A stretch of DNA of 64,000 nt from Prevotella sp. (GCA_017545045.1 JAFYDA010000002.1:1-64000), one strand, 5' to 3'; counted from the stretch's first letter, positions 7,140 to 16,795 are shown. Notes: generated from the letters alone by a model not told the origin. Translations and numbers: made by a program.

Positions 7140-8927
7140 CTACTGCGCTGCGACAACGGCCTGGAGACCGTCCTCGGTGTAGTAGCCGCCGTTCTTGAAT
7201 TCCAGGTCGGCGGTCTGGTTGGAGCCGTCGTTGAAGATGATGCCTGCATTGGGGCTCGTCTGGCTGCGGCGGTCGCCCTCGTTGTAGGTCCACTTCCATA
7301 CTTTGCGTCCCTTGGCTGAGGTGCCGAGCAGGGTGCAGTCGACGCCAGGCCAGGAGTTGCCCGTGTAGTTGTATTGGTTGTCCCATCGCCAGCACTTGAT
7401 GTTGCCCCATGACGTGGGTGCCTCGAAGAAGGCGCAGGTCTCGCCGGTGGCGACGGTGCAGAAGTCGGGCACGGCAACGGGGCTGTCGTCCTCGGGGTCG
7501 GCATCCTCGTCGGTGATGGCCTTGACTGCCGATATGTCGACATCCAATCCTGTATAGATTTGGAAGTCCTTTCCGGCTATGACGAGCTGCTGGTCACCGG
7601 TCATTGTTATATCAGTAGGATTGCCCAGTATCAGGCTGACGCTGCCTTTCTTTCCCTCGACGTTCAGGATGAAGCCGCCATCTGTGGCCTGAGCACTCTT
7701 GATTTCACTCTGGCTGTTGATGCCGACGGCTTTTCTTAATGCGATGAGCCGCTTGAGCGTGCCTTTGTAGGCTTGCCAGTGCTTCAGGAAGAGGCAGGGC
7801 GTGCCGGGCATCATGAGGATGTAGGCGTTGGCGGCGCAGACGTTGCTGCGCAGGCGCGTATTTTCGCGGTAAGTGTCGTGGTTGTCGACGAAAGTGACGG
7901 CGTAGCGCTGGTAGCTCGGGTCGTTAGCCAGCACGCTTATGTTGTTGAGCTGATTCCATGAGCTGGCACCGAAGGCAGCGTTGATCTTGTACTTCAGGGG
8001 GAAGTCGAAGGCGGCCGACTGTATCTTGCCTTCGCGCTTGGTGCCGTTGATCCAGTTGGTGACCACGGCCTTGTTGCCGTCCCAGCATTCGCCCACGCTG
8101 AAGCGTGGCAGTGCGGTGGCGTTGTACTCGGCGATGTAGCGTGCTGCAAAGCCTTTCACCATGTCGTAGCGGAATCCGACGTAGCCCAGCTCCTTGAGCA
8201 GGAAGCTGAGGTAGGTCTTCACGTTCTCCTGCACCTGTGCGTTGGTGTGGTCCAGGTCGCGGTAGCCGTCGAAGTTGTCACCCGTGTCGTTGGCACCCGT
8301 TGTCTTGTAGCCGTGGGAGTTGCACTCGTCGTTGCGGCAGATGGCGGAGTAGTTCTGGTTGTCCCACGTGATGGTGTAGGTGCCGTAGGTCTCGTCGGGG
8401 AAGTCGACCCACGTGGTGAGGCCGTTCTTGTGGTTGATGACCACATCCTCGATGATGCCCGTTCCATTTGCCTTGAAGGCGGTGATCATTTTCCGCAGTT
8501 CGTCCTCAGTGCCCCAGCACGTGTTGTGATCGAGCCAGTAGCAGGGGTCGTAGCCCATGGTCTGGCGGCCTGTGTGTGCGAAGTCGGAGGTCTTGCCTGA
8601 GTTTGGCACCCAGATGAGTTGGAAGTACTGGCTCAGCTCGTCGGCCTGTGCCGTCAGCTGTGCCCATCGTGAGTCGCTGTAGGAGTCCCAGTAGAAGCCC
8701 TGTAGCATGACGCCGTCGTAGGCTTCCGGCCATCCCTCGGCCACCACGACGGGTGTGGGTGTCGCTGTGGTGTCAGGTTTCTCTTGTGTGGTCGTATCTA
8801 CAGGTGTCGGTGTCGGTGTGGGTGTTGGCTCCGGCGTGTCGTCGCCACCGCCGCAGGCCGTGAAAGTCAGTGTGAACATGCCCGCAAGGAGCATCAGTCG
8901 GAAAAGTTTTGTTTTCTGTGTCATCAT
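7140..8927 (-). CDS. susG: Surface alpha-amylase, GH13, with C-terminal CBM26 (SusG role)
   Basis: The 595-residue enzyme hydrolyses internal alpha-1,4 bonds of starch. It has a lipoprotein signal (TFTAC, Cys 25), then GGGDD and a Pro/Thr-rich linker to about residue 60. All GH13 conserved regions are visible: DVVINH (161-166), GFRYDMVKG with the nucleophile Asp 255, FSVGECWDG with the acid/base Glu 280, and FVDNHDT with Asp 351. The last 100 residues fit a starch-binding CBM26: FEAPTSWGNIKCWRW, then NSWPGVDC and IIFNDGSNQT. It is the last gene of the susCDEF operon and is separated from susF by a strong hairpin, so its level may differ from the binding proteins. It fills the SusG position, though its domain order differs from Bacteroides SusG. 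A 57-bp copy of its 3' end lies at 5146. Confidence 0.95.
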   Translation of the reverse strand: MMTQKTKLFRLMLLAGMFTLTFTACGGGDDTPEPTPTPTPTPVDTTTQEKPDTTATPTPVVVAEGWPEAYDGVMLQGFYWDSYSDSRWAQLTAQADELSQYFQLIWVPNSGKTSDFAHTGRQTMGYDPCYWLDHNTCWGTEDELRKMITAFKANGTGIIEDVVINHKNGLTTWVDFPDETYGTYTITWDNQNYSAICRNDECNSHGYKTTGANDTGDNFDGYRDLDHTNAQVQENVKTYLSFLLKELGYVGFRYDMVKGFAARYIAEYNATALPRFSVGECWDGNKAVVTNWINGTKREGKIQSAAFDFPLKYKINAAFGASSWNQLNNISVLANDPSYQRYAVTFVDNHDTYRENTRLRSNVCAANAYILMMPGTPCLFLKHWQAYKGTLKRLIALRKAVGINSQSEIKSAQATDGGFILNVEGKKGSVSLILGNPTDITMTGDQQLVIAGKDFQIYTGLDVDISAVKAITDEDADPEDDSPVAVPDFCTVATGETCAFFEAPTSWGNIKCWRWDNQYNYTGNSWPGVDCTLLGTSAKGRKVWKWTYNEGDRRSQTSPNAGIIFNDGSNQTADLEFKNGGYYTEDGLQAVVAAQ

Positions 8928-8942
8928 AATACTTAATGATAA

Positions 8943-8978
8943 ACAGGCGGGCTGTCCGCGTCAGCGTAGCCCGCCTGT
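8943..8978 (-). terminator. Intercistronic hairpin between susF and the amylase gene
   Basis: ACAGGCGGGCT (8943-8953) pairs perfectly with AGCCCGCCTGT (8968-8978) around a 14-nt loop. It fills most of the 70-bp gap and is not followed by a good U-tract in the minus direction. It is more likely a partial terminator or an mRNA-stability/processing element than a full terminator. Confidence 0.55.
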
Positions 8979-8997
8979 CAGTAAAGTTGGTTGTGAA

Positions 8998-10884
8998 TTA
9001 TTCAGCTGCGGTAATCGTAGCGTACGACTTGGTCTCGCAGAGCGGGAAGAACTGGACGAAGTACTTGCCGGCCTTCTCAATCTTCAGGTTTTTACCGTTC
9101 TGTACGAGGTTGGTCAGGTTGTCGCCGCCCCAGTTGATGTCCCAGCCGTCGTTGGCGCGGAACTTGAACTCGTCGGCAGCCAGTGTGACGGTAGCCTCCC
9201 ATGCGCGGGTCTCAGGATTGTAGGTCATGTCGGTGTCAGTGTCCCAACCGCCATCCTGTGCCGGGCCGATGATGCCGATGCCGTTGATGCGTGTCAGCGC
9301 AAAGGTCATGGCAGCGAGGTTCACCTCGGCGCGATAGAAGCCGGGCTCCACCGTGATGTTACCGGAGCCGCCGTCATCGACGAGCGTGCCTGTCAGGCCG
9401 TCGGCGTTGATGCTGCCAGTGCCATAGTTGCCCTGACTCCAGTCGTTGAAGGCACCCGTGAACTTGAAGGCACCCTTGCCGTCGCTCCAGTCAGCATCCT
9501 GAGCATAGAAGAAACCTACGTATGTGCCGTTGCCGTCGGGACAGTAGAGCGGCTGCATGACGCCACCCCAGTCGTTGTTCACGCCAGCCTCGTAGATGTA
9601 CTCCGAGAAGTTGAGCGGCGTAATCTCGTAGGTCATGGTGAGGGCGTTGATGGTGAAGCGGTAGAACTTGGCCTTGCCGTCGACGTGGAAGGTGTATTCG
9701 CCGCCGAGGACGTTACGACGCTCGAAGGAACCGCTAAGACTCATGTCGGTACCGTTGTAGCCGAAGAGCTGCATCCAGTCGCCGGCATCGATGGCGTCGA
9801 GGGCAGCAGCATCGCCAAAGGCGAACCAGATGTCGCCAGTGCCGCCATTACCTTCGAAGGTGTAGGTGAAGACAGGATCCTCGAAGACGTCCTTGTCGCT
9901 GTGTGCAAACTTCTGGCTCTTGTCGCTGCTCCACGAGCCGGGACCGCCTACGAGATAGTAGGAGTCGGCAATGCTGACAGCCTCGACCTTGAAGGTCTGC
10001 TCCATCATGTCGATGGTGACGCGGATCTTCTTGGCTCCGGCCTTGACGCAGAACGAGTTGTCGCCACCCAGTTCGGTGCGGCGGGCAATCTTGCCCTCCT
10101 TGGCTTCGCTGTCGCCGCCCACGATACCGTAGAGCTGGGTCCAGTCGCCAGCACCGATGGCGTCGCAAGCCTGGTCGTCGCCGATGGCAAACCACGTGTC
10201 GCCGCCTGCGTTAGCATCGAAAATGACGGTGAAGACGGGGTCGATGTAGACATCCTCGCCACTGTGCTGGAACTTAATGCTGCGGTCGGCAGCAGAACCG
10301 GCCCAGTCGTTCGGACCACCGATGATGTAGTAGGCAGGAGCAATGGTAAGCTTGTTGAGCGGTGTGAACGTCACGGTCTTCTCTGCATAGAAGTTCTCAC
10401 CAGGCTTGCCCACGATGGCCTCGGCTTCGCCACCCGTCACGGTGTACATGATGGTGCGGATGTAGAGCTGCGTGGTGCTGGGGTTCTTGGTGATGTTCTC
10501 AAAGTAGGCGTCCTCCAGCATACCGGGCTGGATGGTGATTTCCTGTGTATCGGACATGCTGTTGGCCGATATGGAAACAGACTCGGAGAAGTCGGCGTTG
10601 CGCGACACCTCTACTGCTGCTTTCAGAATCGTGTTGACGGGCATGGCACCCTCCTTGACTGCTGCGACACCAATGGAAATAGGCTTCTCGGCAGAAGTCT
10701 CTGCATCAATGTAGTCGGCCAGATTAATGGCATCGGGCGTTGTGCTGCTGACAGTGATGTCGCTCGCCTTCAGCAGGCTTTCCTGCACATTGGCCTGCGG
10801 GCTTTTCTCAGGGTCGAAATTCTCATTACAAGCCACGAGCCCCAAACCCAGCAGAGCGGTCATGAATATATTTGACTTTTTCAT
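8998..10884 (-). CDS. susF: SusF-like multi-domain starch-binding outer-membrane lipoprotein
   Basis: The 628-residue protein has a lipoprotein signal with LVAC (Cys 19), followed by NENFD. An N-terminal immunoglobulin-like region (to about residue 180) precedes several tandem starch-binding modules of the SusE/F type. The repeated phrase YYIIGGPNDW / YYLVGGPGSW begins two of them (about 185 and 305). Two related modules follow (YEAGVNNDWGG, then GIIGPAQDGGWDTD). Each repeats DxxWFAxGD and LGGxxTFxV elements. These proteins hold starch at the cell surface next to SusCD and have no catalytic residues. It lies 14 nt after susE and before the amylase gene. At 628 residues it is longer than the usual SusF, consistent with an extra module. 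The exact module count needs a profile search. Confidence 0.88.
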   Translation of the reverse strand: MKKSNIFMTALLGLGLVACNENFDPEKSPQANVQESLLKASDITVSSTTPDAINLADYIDAETSAEKPISIGVAAVKEGAMPVNTILKAAVEVSRNADFSESVSISANSMSDTQEITIQPGMLEDAYFENITKNPSTTQLYIRTIMYTVTGGEAEAIVGKPGENFYAEKTVTFTPLNKLTIAPAYYIIGGPNDWAGSAADRSIKFQHSGEDVYIDPVFTVIFDANAGGDTWFAIGDDQACDAIGAGDWTQLYGIVGGDSEAKEGKIARRTELGGDNSFCVKAGAKKIRVTIDMMEQTFKVEAVSIADSYYLVGGPGSWSSDKSQKFAHSDKDVFEDPVFTYTFEGNGGTGDIWFAFGDAAALDAIDAGDWMQLFGYNGTDMSLSGSFERRNVLGGEYTFHVDGKAKFYRFTINALTMTYEITPLNFSEYIYEAGVNNDWGGVMQPLYCPDGNGTYVGFFYAQDADWSDGKGAFKFTGAFNDWSQGNYGTGSINADGLTGTLVDDGGSGNITVEPGFYRAEVNLAAMTFALTRINGIGIIGPAQDGGWDTDTDMTYNPETRAWEATVTLAADEFKFRANDGWDINWGGDNLTNLVQNGKNLKIEKAGKYFVQFFPLCETKSYATITAAE

Positions 10885-10898
10885 GTTCTTTCAGTTTT

Positions 10899-11816
10899 TT
10901 AGTTTTGCAATTCGAATTTAACCTTATTCTGAATCCTGTCGACGGTGATGTTCATCACGCCGCCGGGGAAGTCGGCAAAGCGCCAGCCGCCCTTACCAGG
11001 CATGCAGTTGCCTTCGTAGACACCACCGGTGAGCTCGAAGTCGGCAGCCTCGTCCTTGGCCTGCCAGCCGATAGAACCGCCGGGATTGTCGTCGCTGCCC
11101 CATCCGGTGAGTTCGGAGTAGAAGCGGAAGGTCAATTCACCTGCAGGCATCTCGACGGAGCCCTTGAACACCTTGCTGCCAATCTCGGTCTCATAGATGC
11201 GCCAGTCGGCCAGTGTCTCTGCGCTTGTGGGAAGCGGTGTAGGCCAGCCGTTACAGCTACCAACGATGTAGATGTAAGCCAGACTCTTGATATTACAGTA
11301 GGCAGCCATGTTGTTGAACGTAATAGCGTTCGAAACGATGGTCGTGCCGGCAACGTCGTTGCCCAGTGAAGAGAGAATGCTGGCATGAACGCGGAAGGCT
11401 ATCTTGCGGAAGCCCTTGTCCACGTAGGCGTCCTTGTCGGCGAATCCGTCGAGCTTGCAGATAGCCTCGGCAATCTCTGCACCACTGACGTTGACGTTAC
11501 ACTGGGTATAGGTGGTCTCCAAGTAGACGGGATCACCGTTTTCCTCGTTCCACTCGATGCCAGCGTCGGCACCTACCAGACCCACCTGAATCTGATAGGT
11601 AGCCAGAGCATTGTATCCGTAGTCGGGCTGCGACCATGTCAGATTCACCTTGTTGTCTGGCGACAACTGGATATACTGGTCAGCCAGGGCAGGTGTATTC
11701 AGCACGAACTTCGTCGGCTGCTTGACGGTCGGATTGGAGTCTCTGTCGTCTTCACACGCTGTGAAGAGGCAGATGCTGCACAGGAGCAGCAATGTTGACT
11801 TGAATATCTTTTTCAT
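10899..11816 (-). CDS. susE: SusE-like starch-binding outer-membrane lipoprotein
   Basis: The 305-residue protein has a lipoprotein signal FTAC (Cys 21), followed by EDDRDSN, an acidic surface-export signal. Residues 35-180 form the SusE N-terminal fibronectin/Ig-like domain (FVLNTPALADQYIQL, then VNLTWSQPDYGYNA). The rest is one C-terminal carbohydrate-binding module (YIYIVGSCNGWPTPLP, then WGSDDNPGGSIGWQ) related to those in SusF. It would help recruit maltooligosaccharides to the SusCD transporter. It is preceded by a run of AAGAGTTAAGAATTAA-type repeats (11824-11890 on the plus strand) that separate it from susD. Confidence 0.88.
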   Translation of the reverse strand: MKKIFKSTLLLLCSICLFTACEDDRDSNPTVKQPTKFVLNTPALADQYIQLSPDNKVNLTWSQPDYGYNALATYQIQVGLVGADAGIEWNEENGDPVYLETTYTQCNVNVSGAEIAEAICKLDGFADKDAYVDKGFRKIAFRVHASILSSLGNDVAGTTIVSNAITFNNMAAYCNIKSLAYIYIVGSCNGWPTPLPTSAETLADWRIYETEIGSKVFKGSVEMPAGELTFRFYSELTGWGSDDNPGGSIGWQAKDEAADFELTGGVYEGNCMPGKGGWRFADFPGGVMNITVDRIQNKVKFELQN

Positions 11817-11823
11817 AATTTCT

Positions 11824-11890
11824 GTTTCTTAATTCTTAATTAATTGCCGTAAGCAATAACTCTTAAGTCTTAATTCTTAACTCTTAACTC
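11824..11890 (-). repeat. AT-rich heptamer-like linker between susD and susE
   Basis: On minus the gap reads as degenerate repeats of GAGTTAA / GAATTAA, about 7 nt each, broken by a GC-containing piece in the middle. Similar linkers stand in front of genes at 39104-39127, 42794-42828, 45428-45465 and 60011-60088. Confidence 0.6.
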
Positions 11891-11891
11891 T

Positions 11892-13538
11892 TTAGTATCC
11901 AGGGTTCTGCTTGATGTCGCCCTTCACTTGGTCGGCAGGAATGGCGAACACATTCTTGGTTGCAGCGAAGTTGCGGCCGTTCTTGGCACCGCCTTTCCAT
12001 ACCCATACGTAGTCGCTCTCACCACCGAACTTACCGAAGCGGATGAGATCGACACGGCGGCGGCCTTCGAAGTAGAACTCACGACTCCATTCGTCGCATA
12101 GCTCTTTCATAGAGTAGGTCGTGTGCAGGTCTTTGTTGTTGGCACGTGAACGAATGGCGTTGATGTATTCAGTGGCCTCCGGCGTGGTCGTGGTGGCACC
12201 TGCCTGACGTGTGATGGCCTCGGCGTAGGTCAGGTAAGCTTCAGCAACGCGGAAGAAGAAGAAGTCGGCATCGGGGAACTGTGAGTCATTACCCATGACG
12301 TTGGCACCGGTAGACTTGTAGTTGATGAACTTGGCCACGCCATAGCCGTCCTTGAAGTCGCCCATGTAGCCGTTCTCGTTCATCAGAGAGTGGCCTACGC
12401 CGAAGAACAGGGCGCGGTCGTCGCCGGCGGCCTGCTTCATCTCGAAGGCCTGAACCTGAGGCACTTCGCCAGTGGGGAAGAACATACGGACGAGGTTCAT
12501 GCGGGCGCGGTTGCCAGCCCATTTCTCGCTGGTGCCGTTAGAGCAGTTCATCTGGGTCTTTCCTTCTTCGTCAACGTAGGTGTCGTTGGGATTTCCTACC
12601 ATGTCGGCATCCCAAGTGGAAGCCATGAGGAACAAGGTGACACCCCAGCTGGTGGTCTTCTTACCGTCGCAGAGCACGGGGAAGATACACTCCTGGGCAG
12701 CAGAGCTCTCGCCGTTGTCGCCCATGAACAGCATCTGGTAGGCGCTCCAGCCGTTGGCACCTGTGGTGTTCAGCTTGTAGGGAGAGTCGATGACCTTCTT
12801 GGCATACTCGGCAGCCTTGGCCCACTCAGCCTTGCCGGTGTAGACCTCGGCATTCAGATAGAGGCGCATGAGCAGCATCCAGACAGAAGCCTTGTCTACA
12901 CGACCGTACATCGAGTCGCTCGACGTCTTAGCCTTGGCCTCGGAAAGGGCTGGCTCTATTTCCTTCAGTTCGTTCTCAATCCAGGTGTAAGCTTCCTGAC
13001 GGTTCTTATAGGAAGGAACTGCCAGTGTGGTAGAGAAAGGAATGCCTCCGAAAGCGTCCATCAACAGATAGTACTGAAGGGCGCGGAGGAAACGAATCTC
13101 TGCAGCTTTGGTGGCATCGGCACTGCCGGCAATCTCCAGATAGTGGTTGCAGTAAGAGATACCGGTTGTCAGACGGGCGTAGTAGCCGTTCAACATCGGG
13201 TGAGACATGTCATACGTGTTGTAGCAGAACTGCTGGATGCCGTCGTCACCCCAGTGACAGATGGCCTCGTCGGTGGTCAGCTCGTTGGAGTTCCACATCT
13301 GACGGATGAAACCTGTCGTTCCACCGTCCAGACCGTCGATATCGCAGTCGCCGTTGGCACCGCCATTGCCCTGCAAGCCCAAGTTGGCGTAGCACTTGTT
13401 GAACAGCCCGTCGGCATTGACTTGGGTGTCCATGTTGGGGTTAATAGGGGAAACGTCCAAGTCCTTTGTGCAGGAAGTCATTCCAAACAGCAGGGTGAGT
13501 GCTGCAACGGGAGCTATATGCTTAAATAATCTTTTCAT
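11892..13538 (-). CDS. susD: SusD-like starch-binding outer-membrane lipoprotein
   Basis: The 548-residue protein is the lid of the SusC transporter and binds malto-oligosaccharides by TPR-like helices and aromatic residues. The signal ends at GMTSC (Cys 23). SusD-family marks are present: KCYANLGLQGNGG near the N-terminus, TDEAICHW, RFLRALQYYLLMDAFGGIPF (about residues 150-170), YGRVDKASVWMLLMRLYLNAEVY and the C-terminal EFYFEGRRRVDLIRFGKF with the closing NPGY. It lies 40 bp after susC in the usual order. It is full length. Confidence 0.96.
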   Translation of the reverse strand: MKRLFKHIAPVAALTLLFGMTSCTKDLDVSPINPNMDTQVNADGLFNKCYANLGLQGNGGANGDCDIDGLDGGTTGFIRQMWNSNELTTDEAICHWGDDGIQQFCYNTYDMSHPMLNGYYARLTTGISYCNHYLEIAGSADATKAAEIRFLRALQYYLLMDAFGGIPFSTTLAVPSYKNRQEAYTWIENELKEIEPALSEAKAKTSSDSMYGRVDKASVWMLLMRLYLNAEVYTGKAEWAKAAEYAKKVIDSPYKLNTTGANGWSAYQMLFMGDNGESSAAQECIFPVLCDGKKTTSWGVTLFLMASTWDADMVGNPNDTYVDEEGKTQMNCSNGTSEKWAGNRARMNLVRMFFPTGEVPQVQAFEMKQAAGDDRALFFGVGHSLMNENGYMGDFKDGYGVAKFINYKSTGANVMGNDSQFPDADFFFFRVAEAYLTYAEAITRQAGATTTTPEATEYINAIRSRANNKDLHTTYSMKELCDEWSREFYFEGRRRVDLIRFGKFGGESDYVWVWKGGAKNGRNFAATKNVFAIPADQVKGDIKQNPGY

Positions 13539-13578
13539 GACTATATTTCCTTTATAATATGATAATGATGCTGTGAAA

Positions 13579-16500
13579 TTAGAAGTTCAGGTTCAGACCA
13601 AGAATGAACGAGCGTGGACGAGGATACATCTGGTCGTCGAAACCATTGTTGATTTCCGGGTCGATGCCGTCGTACTTCGAAATGGTGAACACATTGGAGC
13701 AGGTGAGATAGACACGGCCGTTGAGGTAGTCGTCCCAAGTCTTGAACGAGTAACCGAGCGTGATGTTGTCGCACTTCAGGAACGATGCGTTGTGAACGTA
13801 GCGGTCGGTGATCTGGGCTGTCACGGCGTAAGTGTAGCGGCCTTCGGCAGCTGCATTGACCGGACGGTTGTTCAGAGTATGGAATGAATTGTAGACCTCG
13901 TTCGGATTGTTGTTGGTCATGCCGGCCATGATGTTGTCAAAGACATAGTTGTTGAAGTTGGCGCGAAGCGAGAATCCGAAATCCCAGCTCTTCCACTCCA
14001 TACGGGAACTCAGGCCCATCATGACATCGGGAGCTGGCTTTTTGTAGAGATAACGGTCGTCGGGCGTAATCTGTCCGTCGCCGTTACGGTCGACCACAGC
14101 GTTCTCAATGGCCTTGCCGTTGGCATCGTAAGCCTGTTGGTAAACGTAGAAGGAGTTCATGGCATAGCCTACCTGGTTGTACTCCAGATACTTGTCAGTA
14201 CCAATCATGATGCTACCATTCTCTACAGGAGAACCGTCGGACGACACACCGCTCAGGTCGGTAATCTTATTCTTGTTGTAAGTGAAGTTGTAGTCAAGGG
14301 TCCAGTAGAAATCTTTGGCCTGGATGGGCTTGATGCCTAAGGCGACTTCAACACCCTTGTTCTCCATAGAGCCGATGTTCTGCCATGCTCTGTTACGGAA
14401 AGCAGACATGGCCACCGTGGGAGCGTAGTTCAGCAGGTCGGTGGTCTTACGCAAGTAAAGGTCGACGCTGGCAGTGAAACGCTGGTTGAAGAAACCGAAA
14501 TCGAGACCGACATTATAGGTTGTGGTCGTCTCCCACTTCAGGTCGGGCGTGTAGTTCTTCGGACGATAGAGCGTACCGTCGCCAGTAACGGGATAGAAAC
14601 CGTTGGTGCCTGTACTGATGTCGTAAGAAGGAATCCAGAGATAGTCGGGGCTGATGGACTCGTCGTCGGGCAACTCCTGCTGACCAGTCTTACCCCAGTC
14701 GAGGCGAAGCTTCAGGTCGCTAACGGCCTTGACATTCTTCAGGAACGGCTCTTCGTTGATTTTCCATGCTACGGCTACGGCAGGGAAGGTGGCCCAGTGC
14801 TCCTTGAAGCGGCTGGAACCGTCACGACGTACGGTAGCGGTCAGCATGTAGCGGTCAAGCAGCGTGTAGTTCAGACGGCCCATGAATGACACGAGGAAGT
14901 TTTCGGTCTTATAAGCGTAAGGCGTATGGGGAGCCTCCTGCAGCTGGCCATTGACGGGTGGGTATTTCGTGTTCCCAGCCTGATAGTAACCGATGTAGTC
15001 GTTCTTCCTGCTGCGCCAGAAGTGAGCCCATTCGTAACCAGCCATTGCGTCTACATGGTGAATCTTGGCAAAGTCCTTGAAATACTGTGCGTAAGTGGAT
15101 ACAGTGAAGTTGCGCTTAAGAATCTCGTCGGAACCGTAGCTGCCGTAGTAGATAAATTTCGGTGCACCAGCAGTGGCATCACGGTTTTGGCGTCCTTTCG
15201 AAATGTCGGCACCTAACGTGGCATGCAGATGCAAATCCTCGAAACCGTGAATCTTGTAATCCATGTCGGCACTACCGATGAATGAACGGCTATGAGCCAC
15301 ATCGTCCACCAGGTTCAGCATAGCCAACGGGTTCTTGGTGGCATTACGCTCAAGGGTGTAAGCCCAGTCGCTGTCTCCCAGTGAACTACCGCTGGTGGGC
15401 CACTCGAAGTAACCGCCGAAATTGCGCAGTGTGCTGTTCAGATTGCCGCCCATCATATTCTTATGATAGGTGGAAGTGAATCCGTATGGGCTCTGTGTCG
15501 GGTCCATGCTCGTAGCTGCGCCTACGGCTTCGCCTTCGGCATACTGGCTGCGGGCGTACATGCCCTTGGCATTCAGGTTCAGGTTCAGATGGTCATTGAA
15601 GAATGAAGGATTGAGGTTCAATGACGCCGTGACGCGCTGGAAGTCAGAGGTTTTCAGAATACCTTGCTGATCTGTGTAGCCTACGCTCAAGCGATAAGGA
15701 AGATTTGCCAGCGTGCCTGCCAGCGTGACGTTGTGGTCGTGGCTGACAGCAGTACGGTAAATCAGGTCTTGCCAGTCTGTGTTGGCAGTACCCAAAGCAC
15801 TGTAAGCCTCACTCTCCGTGCCCCAGATGTCTGTGATAAAGGCACGATACTGATTGCCGTCCATCACGTCAAGCGTCTTGGTCTTATTGCTTATCGTCAC
15901 GCTTCCTGCGTATGAGACGTTCGGCTTAGACGTGCCTTGGCTCTGACGGCCTTTCTTCGTGGTGATGATGATGACACCGTTAGAACCACGGCTACCGTAG
16001 ATGGCTGTGGCAGAGGCACTCTTCAAGACGTTGAACGACTCAATGTCCTGAGGATTAATCATTGACAGAGGATTTGAAAGACCCTTCACACCGTTATTAT
16101 CCATCGGAACACCATCGATGACAACGAGAGGGTCGTTGCTGGCATTCAGAGACGAACCGCCACGGATGCGAATCTGTGCACCGCTGCCAGGAGTACCGTC
16201 GTTGGTGGTGATGTTGACACCAGCCACCTTACCGGCCAACATGTCCTGAGGATTAATCACCAGACCCTTGTTCTTGGAGTCGGGCTTCAAAGCTGTGACA
16301 GAACCGGTGAGGTCGCTTTTCTTCACCTGACCGTAACCGATGACCACGACATCACTCAGAACCGTCTGGTCATCCTCAAGTGTTATAACAAGACTGGGGG
16401 CAGCCTTCACTGTCTGGCTTTGGTAGCCAATGTAGCTGACGGTGATGTTAGCGCCCTGATTCGCTGTCAGTACGAAGTTACCGTCGAAATCGGATACGGT

Positions 16501-16671
16501 GGCAGTCTGCGTGCCGACAACACGTACCGTTGCGCCGATAATAGCTTCGCCTGTAGCATCATTCACATGGCCTTTTACGCTAATCTGCGCAAAAGCACCT
16601 ACCGACAGGAACAGCCCTAAAAGAAGAGCCAGCATCCTGAACGGAATTTTCATGTTTTCCTGCTTCATCAT
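13579..16671 (-). CDS. susC: SusC-like TonB-dependent transporter for starch oligosaccharides
   Basis: The 1030-residue outer-membrane barrel imports malto-oligosaccharides with energy from TonB. A signal peptide (to about residue 29, LSVGAFAQ) is followed by the carboxypeptidase-like domain (VKGHVNDATGEAIIGATV). A TonB-box/plug region comes next (VLSDVVVIGYGQVKKSDLTGSV), then the plug proper with IRIRGGSSLNASNDPLVVIDG and YGSRGSNGVIIITTKKG. The barrel ends with PRPRSFILGLNLNF, a terminal Phe as expected for BAM insertion. Start could be either of two adjacent Met codons (16671 or 16668). It heads the susCDEF-amylase operon, divergent from the LacI-type regulator. Its promoter has a good -7 (16719-16726) but no -33 box. 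Confidence 0.97.
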   Translation of the reverse strand: MMKQENMKIPFRMLALLLGLFLSVGAFAQISVKGHVNDATGEAIIGATVRVVGTQTATVSDFDGNFVLTANQGANITVSYIGYQSQTVKAAPSLVITLEDDQTVLSDVVVIGYGQVKKSDLTGSVTALKPDSKNKGLVINPQDMLAGKVAGVNITTNDGTPGSGAQIRIRGGSSLNASNDPLVVIDGVPMDNNGVKGLSNPLSMINPQDIESFNVLKSASATAIYGSRGSNGVIIITTKKGRQSQGTSKPNVSYAGSVTISNKTKTLDVMDGNQYRAFITDIWGTESEAYSALGTANTDWQDLIYRTAVSHDHNVTLAGTLANLPYRLSVGYTDQQGILKTSDFQRVTASLNLNPSFFNDHLNLNLNAKGMYARSQYAEGEAVGAATSMDPTQSPYGFTSTYHKNMMGGNLNSTLRNFGGYFEWPTSGSSLGDSDWAYTLERNATKNPLAMLNLVDDVAHSRSFIGSADMDYKIHGFEDLHLHATLGADISKGRQNRDATAGAPKFIYYGSYGSDEILKRNFTVSTYAQYFKDFAKIHHVDAMAGYEWAHFWRSRKNDYIGYYQAGNTKYPPVNGQLQEAPHTPYAYKTENFLVSFMGRLNYTLLDRYMLTATVRRDGSSRFKEHWATFPAVAVAWKINEEPFLKNVKAVSDLKLRLDWGKTGQQELPDDESISPDYLWIPSYDISTGTNGFYPVTGDGTLYRPKNYTPDLKWETTTTYNVGLDFGFFNQRFTASVDLYLRKTTDLLNYAPTVAMSAFRNRAWQNIGSMENKGVEVALGIKPIQAKDFYWTLDYNFTYNKNKITDLSGVSSDGSPVENGSIMIGTDKYLEYNQVGYAMNSFYVYQQAYDANGKAIENAVVDRNGDGQITPDDRYLYKKPAPDVMMGLSSRMEWKSWDFGFSLRANFNNYVFDNIMAGMTNNNPNEVYNSFHTLNNRPVNAAAEGRYTYAVTAQITDRYVHNASFLKCDNITLGYSFKTWDDYLNGRVYLTCSNVFTISKYDGIDPEINNGFDDQMYPRPRSFILGLNLNF

Positions 16672-16718
16672 TGATTTTAATTAATTAAATATTATAGTTT
16701 TAGCTAAAATTCACGGTG

Positions 16719-16726
16719 CAAAGTTA
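16719..16726 (-). promoter_or_regulatory. susC promoter -7 element
   Basis: TAACTTTG on minus matches TAnnTTTG. No TTTG or TTG is present at a 19-21 bp spacing, so the promoter is weak without help. The operator centre at 16787.5 lies 68.5 bp upstream of its last base. Confidence 0.65.
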
Positions 16727-16779
16727 CTTTTAATTTGTGCTTGATGTACTTTTTGCTGATAAAATTCGTTATAAAGATA

Positions 16780-16795
16780 ATGCAATCGTTTGCAC
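16780..16795. promoter_or_regulatory. LacI-family operator between susC and the regulator gene
   Basis: ATGCAATCGTTTGCAC matches the perfect palindrome GTGCAAACGTTTGCAC at 19224-19239 in 14 of 16 positions and keeps the central CG that LacI/PurR-type proteins recognise. It lies 68.5 bp from the susC -7 element and 69.5 bp from the regulator gene's -7 element, so one site can serve both. Confidence 0.7.

Noticed and set aside
8755..10875. A 706-codon open frame on the plus strand opposite the amylase and susF genes
   Set aside because: It is antisense to clear susF and amylase genes, has Val/Gly/Asp-rich composition typical of the reverse of such codons and shows no domain. The minus-strand genes explain the DNA.
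12390..13529. A 379-codon plus-strand frame opposite susD
   Set aside because: It lies fully inside susD, its composition is that of an antisense shadow, and there is no promoter or motif.
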